A stretch of 64,000 nucleotides of DNA, taken from positions 248,001-312,000 of the forward strand of contig JARCOQ010000077.1 of assembly GCA_029207755.1 (NCBI GenBank), in the 5' to 3' direction. Of the stretch, positions 56,401 to 64,000 are shown in pieces (position 1 is the first letter of the stretch; each line of letters opens with the position of its first letter). Position numbers and translations under genes: made by a program. This DNA is from Chamaea fasciata. Taxonomy: Eukaryota > Chordata > Aves > Passeriformes > Sylviidae. Under the pieces are notes generated by a model. The model was not told the origin of the DNA. It saw only the letters and a list, made by a program, of their open reading frames with translations, and made no database searches.

Positions 56401-59356
56401 AGGTGGCCGAGAACAGGTGCCCTGCTGAGGGAGTTGGGCACAAATGATGGCCTGTTTCCAGGGGTTAGTAAAGTCAGCTGCCCAGGTGCCTTGAATCAGT
56501 TTGTAGCAGGCCTTTGGCCCTCCATGGGAAGCCAGGCTTCCAGCTTGTGGCAGCTTGCATCTTGAAGAAATCCTGTTCCGTTTGGGATTGTAGGTGGCCG
56601 AGGCCTGGTGCCCTGCTGCAGGAGTTGGGAACAAAGGATGGCCTGTTTCCAGGGGTAAGTAAAGTCAGCTGCCCAGGTGCCTGATGTCAGTTTGTAGGAG
56701 GCCTTTGGCCCTCCATGGGAAGCCAGGCTTCCAGCTTGTGGCAGCTTGCATCTGGAAGAAATCCTGTTCCGTGTGGGATCGTAGGTGACCGAGGCCTGGT
56801 GCACGGCTGTGGGAGTTGGGCACAAATGAGAACCTGTTTCCAGGGATAAGTAAAGTCAGCTGCCCAGGTGCCTGATGTCAGTTTGTAGCAGGCCTTTGGC
56901 CCTCCAAGGGAAGCCAGGCTTCCAGCTTGTGGCAGCTTGCATCTGGAAGAAATCCTGTTCCGTTCGGGATTGTAGGTGGCCGAGGACAGGTGCCCGGCAG
57001 AGGGAGTTGGGAACAAAGGATGGCCTGTTTCCAGGGGTAAGTAAAGTCAGCTGCCCAGGTGCCTGATGTCAGTTTGTAAGAGGCCTTTGGCCCTCCAAGG
57101 GAAGCCAGGCTTCCAGCTTGTGGCAGCTTGCATCTGGAAGAAATCCTGTTCCGTTCGGGATTGTAGTTGGCCGAGGCCAGGTGCCCGGCAGAGGGAGTTG
57201 GGAACAAAGGATGGCCTGTTTCCAGGGGTAAGTAAAGTCAGCTGCCCAGGTGCCTGATGTCAGTTTGTAGGAGGCCTTTGGCCCTCCATGGGATGCCAGG
57301 CTTCCAGCTTGTGGCAGCTTGCATCTGGAAGAAATCCTGTTCCGTTTGGGATTGTAGGTGGCCAAGGCCTGGTGCCCGGCAGAGGGAGTTGGGCACAAAT
57401 GATGGCCTGTTTCCAGGGGTAAGTAAAGTCAGCTGCCCAGGTGCCTGATGTCAGTTTGTAGGAGGACTTTGGCCCTTCAAGGGAAACTAGTCTTCCAGTT
57501 TGTGGCAGCTTGCATCTGGAAGAAATCCTGTTCCATTCGGGATTGTAGGTGGCCGAGGCCAGGTGCCCGGCAGAGGGAGTTGGGCACAAATGATGGCCTG
57601 TTTCCAGGGGTAAGTAAAGTCAGCTGCCCAGGTGCCTGATGTCAGTTTGTAGGAGGCCTTTGACCCTCCAAGAGCAGCCAGGCTTCCAGCTTGTGGCAGC
57701 TTGCATCTGGAAGAAATCCTGTTCCGTTTAAGATCGTAGGTGGCCGAGGCCTGGTGTCCGGCTAAAGGAGTTGGGAACAAAGGATGGCCTGTTTCCAGGG
57801 TTAAGTAAAGTCAGCTGCCCAGGTACTTGGTGGCAGTTTGTAGGAGGCCTTTAGCCATCCAAGGGAAGCTAGTCTTCCAGTGTGTGGCTGCTTGCATCTG
57901 GAAGAAATCCTGTTCTATTTGGGAATGTAGGTGGCCGAGGCCTGCTGCCCGGCAGAGGGAGTTGGGCACAAATGATGGCCTGTTTCCAGAGGTAAGTAAA
58001 GTTAGCTGCCCAGGTGCCTGATGTCAGTTTGCAGGTGTCTAAGTTTCCTCCATGGGAAGCCAGGCTTCCAGCTTGTGGCTACTTGCATCTGGAAAAAATC
58101 CTGTTCCGTTCGGGATTGTAGGTGGCCGAGGCCTGGTGCCCGGCAGAGGGAGTTGGGCACAAAGGATGGCCTGTTTCCAGGGGTAAGTAAAGTCAGCTGC
58201 CCAGGTGCCTGATGTCAGTTTGTAGCTGGCCTTTGGCCCTCCAAGGGAAGCTAATCTTCCAGTTTGTGGCAGCTTGCATCTGGAAGAAATCCTGTTCCGT
58301 TCGGGATTGTAGGTGGCCGAGGACAGGTGCCCTGCTGAGGGAGTTGGGCACAAATGATGGCCTGTTTCCAGGGGTTAGTAAAGTCAGCTGCCCAGGTGCC
58401 TTGAATCAGTTTGTAGCAGGCCTTGGCCCTCCATGGGAAGCCAGGCTTCCAGCTTGTGGCAGCTTGCATCTTGAAGAAATCCTGTTCCGTTTGGGATTGT
58501 AGGTGGCCGAGGCCTGGTGCCCTGCTGCAGGAGTTGGGAACAAAGGATGGCCTGTTTCCAGGGGTAATTAAAGTCAGCTGCCCAGGTGCCTGATGTCAGT
58601 TTGTAGGAGGCCTTTGGCCCTCCATGGGAAGCCAGGCTTCCAGCTTGTGGCAGCTTGCATCTGGAAGAAATCCTGTTCCGTTTGGGATCGTAGGTGACCG
58701 AGGCCTGGTGCACGGCTGTGGGAGTTGGGCACAAATGAGAACCTGTTTCCAGGGATAAGTAAAGTCAGCTGCCCAGGTGCCTGATGTCAGTTTGTAGCAG
58801 GCCTTTGGCCCTCCAAGGGAAGCCAGGCTTCCAGCTTGTGGCAGCTTGCATCTGGAAGAAATCCTGTTCCGTTCGGGATTGTAGGTGGTCGAGGACAGGT
58901 GCCCGGCAGAGGGAGTTGGGAACAAAGGATGGCCTGTTTCCAGGGGTAAGTAAAGTCAGCTGCCCAGGTGCCTGATGTCAGTTTGTAAGAGGCCTTTGGC
59001 CCTCCAACGGAAGCCAGGCTTCCAGCTTGTGGCAGCTTGCATCTGGAAGAAATCCTGTTCCGTTCGGGATTGTAGGTGGCCGAGGCCAGGTGCCCAGCAG
59101 AGGGAGTTGGGAACAAAGGATGGCCTGTTTCCAGGGGTAAGTAAAGTCAGCTGCCCAGGTGCCTGATGTCAGTTTGTAGCAGGCCTTTGGACCTCCATGG
59201 GAAGCCAGGCTTCCAGTTTGTGGCAGCTTGCATCTGGAAGAAATCCTGTTCCGTTCGGGATTGTAGGTGGCCGAGGCCAGGTGCCCGGCAGAGGAAATTG
59301 GGCACAAAGGATGGCCTGTTTCCAGGGGTAAGTAAAGTCTGCTGCCCAGGTGCCTG
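53427..59356. repeat. Right-hand HOR, complete 31-monomer unit, 5930 bp
   Basis: The order is A-B-C-E-F-G-H-I-J-U-V, then A-B-C-D-E-F-G-Y-Z-R-like-J-W-X-D-E-F-G-Y-Z-V. It therefore contains two and a half ladder turns, with two 197-bp A monomers (53427, 55533) and three 190-bp monomers; 26 x 191 + 2 x 197 + 3 x 190 gives exactly 5930. Its first 3.5 kb is nearly identical to 59357-62804 and the stretch from 57066 to 58974 to 51327-53235. Confidence 0.93.
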
Positions 59357-62300
59357 ATGTCAGTTTGTAGGAGGCCTTTGGCCCTCCAAGGGAAGCCAGG
59401 CTTCCAGCTTGTGGCTGCTTGCATCTGGAAGAAATCCTGTTCCGTTTGGGATTGTCGGTGGCCGAGGCCTGGTGCCCGGCAGAGGGAGTTGGGCACAAAT
59501 GATGATGATGACCTGTTTCCAGGGGTAAGTAAAGTCAGCTGCCCAGGTGCCTGATGTCAGTTTGTAGTAGGCATTTGGCTTTTCAAGGGAAACTAGTCTT
59601 CCAGTTTGTGGCAGCTTGCATCGCGAAGAAATCCTGTTCTGTTCGAATTGTAGGTGGCCGAGGCCAGGTGCCCGGCAGAGGGAGTTGGGCACAAATGATG
59701 GCCTGTTTCCAGGGGTAAGTAAAGTCAGCTGCCCAGGTGCCTGATGTCAGTTTGTAGGAGGCCTTTGGCCCTCCAAGGGAAGCCAGGCTTCCAGCTTGTG
59801 GCAGCTTGCATCTGGAAGAAATCCTGTTCCGTTCGGGATTGTAGGTGGCCGGAGCCGGGTGCCCTGCTGAGGGAGTAGGGAACAAATGATGGCCTGTTTC
59901 CAGGGGTAAGTAAAGTCAGCTGCCCAGGTGCCTGATGTCAGTTTGTAGCAGGCCTTTGGCCCTCCAAGGGAAGCTAATCTTCCAGTTTGTGGCAGCTTGC
60001 ATCTGGAAGAAATCCTGTTCCGTTCGGGATTGTAGGTGGCCGAGGCCAGGTGCCTGGCAGAGGGAGTTGGGCACAAATGATGGCCTGTTTCCAGGGGTTA
60101 GTAAAGTCAGCTGCCCAGGTGCCTTGAATCAGTTTGTAGCAGGCCTTTGGCCCTCCATGGGAAGCCAGGCTTCCAGCTTGTGGCAGCTTGCATCTTGAAG
60201 TAATCCTGTTCCGTTTGGGATTGTAGGTGGCCGAGGCCTGGTGCCCTGCTGCAGGAGTTGGGAACAAAGGATGGCCTGTTTCCAGGGGTAAGTAAAGTCA
60301 GCTGCCCAGGTGCCTGATGTCAGTTTGTAGGAGGCCTTTGGCCCTCCATGAGAAGCCAGGCTTCCAGCTTGTGGCAGCTTGCATCTGGAAGAAATCCTGT
60401 TCCGTTTGGGATCGTAGGTGACCGAGGCCTGGCGCACGGCTGTGGGAGTTGGGCAAAAATGAGAACCTGTTTCCAGGGATAAGTAAAGTCAGCTGCCCAG
60501 GTGCCTGATGTCAGTTTGTAGCAGGCCTTTGGCTCTCCAAGTGATGCTAGTCTTCCTGTTCAATGCAGCTTCCATCTGGAAAAAATCCTATTCCGTTCAA
60601 GATTGTAGGTTCCCGAAGCCAGGTGCCCAGCAGAGGGAGTTGGGCACAAAGGATGGCCTGTTTCCAGGGGTAAGTAAAGTCAGCTGCCCAGGTGCCTGAT
60701 GTCAGTTTGTAGGAGGCCTTTGGCCCTCCAAGGGAAGCCAGTCTTCCAGTTTGTGGCAGCTTGCATCTTGAAGAAATCCTGTTCCGTTCGGGATTGTAGG
60801 TGGCCGAGGCCTGGTGCCCGGCAGAGGGAGTTGGGAACAAATGATGGCCTGTTTCCAGGGGTAAGTAAAGTCAGCTGCCCAGGTGCCTGATGTCAGTTTG
60901 TAGGAGGACTTTGGCCCTTCAAGGGAAACTAGTCTTCCAGTTTGTGGCAGCTTGCATCTGGAAGAAATCCTGTTCCATTCGGGATTGTAGGTGGCCGAGG
61001 CCAGGTGCCCGGCAGAGGGAGTTGGGCACAAATGATGGCCTGATTCCAGAAGTAAGTAAAGTCAGCTGCCCAGGTGCCTGATGTCAGTTTGTAGGAGGAC
61101 TTTGGCCCTCCAAGGGAAGCTAGTCTTCCAGATTGTGGCAGCTTGCATCTGGAAGAAATGCTGTTCTGCTCGGGATTTTAGGTGGCCGAGGCCACGTGCC
61201 TGGCAGAGGGAGTTGGGCACAAATGATGGCCTGTTTCCAGGGGTAAGTAAAGTCAGCTGCCCAGGTGCCTGATGTCAGTTTGTAGCAGGCCTTTGGCCCT
61301 CCATGGGAAGCCAGGCTTCCAGCTTGTGGCAGCTTGCATCTGGAAGAAATCCTGTTCCGTTCGGGATTGTAGGTGGCCGAGGCCAGGTGCCCGGCAGAGG
61401 AAATTGGGCACAAAGGATGGCCTGTTTCCAGGGGTAAGTAAAGTCTGCTGCCCAGGTGCCTGATGTCAGTTTGTAGGAGGCCTTTGGCCCTCCAAGGGAA
61501 GCCAGGCTTCCAGCTTGTGGCTGCTTGCATCTGGAAGAAATCCTGTTCCGTTTGGGATTGTCGGTCGCCGAGGCCTGGTGCCCGGCAGAGGGAGTTGGGC
61601 ACAAATGATGATGATAACCTGTTTCCAGGTGTAAGTAAAGTCAGCTGCCAAGGTGCCTGATGTCAGTTTGTAGTAGGCATTTGGCTTTTCAAGGGAAACT
61701 AGTCTTCCAGTTTGTGGCAGCTTGCATCGCGAAGAAATCCTGTTCCGTTCGAATTGTAGGTGGCCGAGGCCAGGTGCCCGGCAGAGGGAGTTGGGCACAA
61801 ATGATGGCCTGTTTCCAGGGGTAAGTAAAGTCAGCAGCCCAGGTGCCTGATGTCAGTTTGTAGGAGGCCTTTGACCCTCCAAGAGCAGCCAGGCTTCCAG
61901 CTTGTGGCAGCTTGCATCTGGAAGAAATCCTGTTCCGTTCGGGATTGTAGGTGGCCGGAGCCGGGTGCCCTGCTGAGGGAGTAGGGAACAAATGATGGCC
62001 TGTTTCCAGGGGTAAGTAAAGTCAGCTGCCCAGGTGCCTGATGTCAGTTTGCAGGTGTCTAAGTTTCCTCCATGGGAAGCCAGGCTTCCAGCTTGTGGCT
62101 GCTTGCATCTGGAAATAATCCTGTTCCGTTCGGGATTGTAGGTGGCCGAGGCCTGGTGCCCGGCAGAGGGAGTTGGGCACAAAGGATGGCCTGTTTCCAG
62201 GGGTAAGTAAAGTCAGCTGCCCAGGTGCCTGATGTCAGTTTGTAGCAGGCCTTTGGCCCTCCAAGGGAAGCTAATCTTCCAGTTTGTGGCAGCTTGCATC

Positions 62301-64000
62301 TGGAAGAAATCCTGTTCCGTTCGGGATTGCAGGTGGCCGAGGACAGGTGCCCTGCTGAGGGAGTTGGGCACAAATGATGGCCTGTTTCCAGGGGTTAGTA
62401 AAGTCAGCTGCCCAGGTGCCTTGAATCAGTTTGTAGCAGGCCTTTGGCCCTCCATGGGAAGCCAGGCTTCCAGCTTGTGGCAGCTTGCATCTTGAAGAAA
62501 TCCTGTTCCGTTTGGGATTGTAGGTGGCCGAGGCCTGGTGCCCTGCTGCAGGAGTTGGGAACAAAGGATGGCCTGTTTCCAGGGGTAAGTAAAGTCAGCT
62601 GCCCAGGTGCCTGATGTCAGTTTGTAGGAGGCCTTTGGCCCTCCATGGGAAGCCAGGCTTCCAGCTTGTGGCAGCTTGCATCTGGAAGAAATCCTGTTCC
62701 GTGTGGGATCGTAGGTGACCGAGGCCTGGTGCACGGCTGTGGGAGTTGGGCACAAATGAGAACCTGTTTCCAGGGATAAGTAAAGTCAGCTGCCCAGGTG
62801 CCTGATGTCAGTTTGTAGCAGGCCTTTGGCCCTCCAAGGGAAGCCAGGCTTCCAGCTTGTGGCAGCTTGCATCTGGAAGAAATCCTGTTCCGTTCGGGAT
62901 TGTAGGTGGCCGAGGACAGGTGCCCGGCAGAGGGAGTTGGGAACAAAGGATGGCCTGTTTCCAGGGGTAAGTAAAGTCAGCTGCCCAGGTTCCTGATGTC
63001 AGTTTGTAAGAGGCCTTTGGCCCTCCAAGGGAAGCCAGGCTTCCAGCTTGTGGCAGCTTGCATCTGGAAGAAATCCTGTTCCGTTCGGGATTGTAGGTGG
63101 CCGAGACCAGGTGCCCGGCAGAGGGAGTTGGGCACAAAGGATGGCCTGTTTCCAGGGGTAAGTAAAGTCAGCTGCCCAGGTGCCTGATGTCAGTTTGTAG
63201 GAGGCCTTTGGCCCTCCATGGGAAGCCAGGCTTCCAGCTTGTGGCAGCTTGCATCTGGAAGAAATCCTGTTCCGTTTGGGATTGTAGGTGGCCGAGGCCT
63301 GGTGCCCGGCAGAGGGAGTTGGGCACAAATGATGGCCTGTTTCCAGGGGTAAGTAAAGTCAGCTGCCCAGGTGCCTGATGTCAGTTTGTAGGAGGACTTT
63401 GGCCCTTCAAGGGAAACTAGTCTTCCAGTTTGTGGCAGCTTGCATCTGGAAGAAATCCTGTTCCATTCGGGATTGTAGGTGGCCGAGGCCAGGTGCCCGG
63501 CAGAGGGAGTTGGGCACAAATGATGGCCTGTTTCCAGGGGTAAGTAAAGTCAGCTGCCCAGGTGCCTGATGTCAGTTTGTAGGAGGCCTTTGACCCTCCA
63601 AGAGCAGCCAGGCTTCCAGCTTGTGGCAGCTTGCATCTGGAAGAAATCCTGTTCCGTTTGGGATCGTAGGTGGCCGAGGCCTGGTGTCCGGCTAAAGGAG
63701 TTGGGAACAAAGGATGGCCTGTTTCCAGGGTTAAGTAAAGTTAGCTGCCCAGGTACTTGGTGGCAGTTTGTAGGAGGCCTTTGGCCATCCAAGGGAAGCT
63801 AGTCTTCCAGTTTGTGGCTGCTTGCATCTGGAAGAAATCCTGTTCTATTTGGGAATGTAGGTGGCCGAGGCCTGCTGCCCGGCAGAGGGAGTTGGGCACA
63901 AAGGATGGCCTGTTTCCAGAGGTAAGTAAATTCAGCTGCCCAGGTGCCTGATGTCAGTTTGTAGGAGGACTTTGGCCCTCCAAGAAAAGCTAGTCTTCCA
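59357..64000. repeat. Right-hand HOR, third copy, cut by the window end
   Basis: Twenty-four monomers from A (59357) to X (63760) follow the 31-mer order at offset 5930, then a 50-bp partial unit. Up to about 62.8 kb the match to 53427 onward is nearly perfect except for the tract at 61874-61886. From 62996 the copy lacks several private variants of 57066-58000 and instead agrees with 46733-47878. The final partial unit is U-like, where the 31-mer has D. Confidence 0.9.
61850..62040. repeat. Class C monomer with a class-W patch (conversion tract)
   Basis: This C monomer has the W-type bases at 61874, 61884 and 61886 (GACCCTCCAAGAGCAGCC), where its counterpart at 55920 has GGCCCTCCAAGGGAAGCC. 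The rest, including GGCCGGAGCCGGGTGCCC, remains class C. Three clustered donor-type bases in otherwise unchanged sequence fit a short gene-conversion or double-exchange event. Confidence 0.82.

Larger units (their letters stand above)
1..64000. repeat. 191-bp satellite DNA, higher-order tandem array (whole window)
   Basis: The same unit of about 191 bp recurs head to tail from the first to the last base, always in the same orientation, giving about 334 full copies. Lengths other than 191 are few and class-specific: 197 (GAT expansion), 190 and 189 (one- or two-base deletions), plus one 261-bp unit. Phase is defined here by the A of GATGTCAG as monomer base 1. Distant monomers are often more alike than neighbours, which defines a higher-order repeat. 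Such arrays are typical of centromeric or pericentromeric heterochromatin; that location is inferred, not shown. No interspersed element, gene or unique spacer was found. A canonical CENP-B box was not recognised. Unit length matches the zebra finch satellite Tgut191A, but sequence identity to it is untested. Confidence 0.97.

Noticed and set aside
1..64000. CRISPR array (regular repeats with variable spacers)
   Set aside because: The whole 191-bp unit is conserved and there are no short repeats with unrelated spacers; variation is spread across the unit.
1..64000. Tandem array of rRNA, tRNA or snRNA genes
   Set aside because: The unit has no A/B boxes, poly-T terminators or recognisable RNA-gene core, and no conserved sub-block stands out as a gene against a spacer.
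1..64000. Firm assignment to zebra finch Tgut191A
   Set aside because: Only the unit length agrees from memory; the sequence was not compared, so species and satellite name stay open.

Overview
The whole window is one uninterrupted tandem array of a 191-bp satellite. I see no protein-coding gene, RNA gene, CRISPR array, mobile element or unique-sequence island. About 334 complete monomers can be laid end to end, all in the same orientation, with two partial units at the edges. The unit is about 56% GC (hand count on one monomer). Neighbouring monomers differ at many positions, whereas monomers several kilobases apart can be nearly identical. This is the signature of a higher-order repeat (HOR) array, as found at eukaryotic centromeres and pericentromeres. 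Unit length, GC-richness and CpG-to-TpG/CpA differences between classes suggest a vertebrate. A 191-bp satellite has been described in zebra finch (Tgut191A), but I match only the length and cannot confirm the sequence, so the species is left open.

Reading the monomers in order shows about 22 recurring classes, named here A to V, that follow one another in a fixed order. Each class has its own diagnostic changes. Class A is 197 bp because of a GAT trinucleotide expansion and is a convenient phase mark. The order A-B-C-D-E-F-G-H-I-J-K-L-M-N-O-P-Q-R-S-T-U-V is never seen complete; every turn of the ladder lacks some steps. Four further classes (W, X, Y, Z) occur mainly in the right part of the window.

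Layout: 1-6899 is irregular, with two near-identical 1.5-kb blocks and a third partial copy. 6900-10531 and 10532-14163 are two 19-monomer turns of exactly equal length (3632 bp) but different content. 14164-18940 is a 25-monomer turn created by a tandem duplication of about 5 kb (11493-16460 and 16461-21237). 18941-22192 is a 17-monomer turn. 22193-30970, 30971-39776 and 39777-48260 are three large, mutually related segments of about 8.5-8.8 kb, with a cluster of single-base indels at about 32.8-37.8 kb that looks like a consensus-quality problem. 48261-53426 (27 monomers), 53427-59356 (31 monomers) and 59357-64000 (incomplete) are copies of the most recently amplified HOR, with a 5930-bp period.

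The array records its own history. Chimeric monomers mark unequal-crossover junctions, some narrowed to 7-17 bp, and most lie in one central segment of the unit. One short conversion tract and one 70-bp sub-monomer duplication are also visible. The many 63-codon open frames on both strands result from the unit length (191 = 3 x 64 - 1) and the absence of stops in the consensus; they are not genes. I found no undescribed gene system. The interesting content is the HOR architecture, the density of short dyad symmetries in each monomer, and the recombination record.
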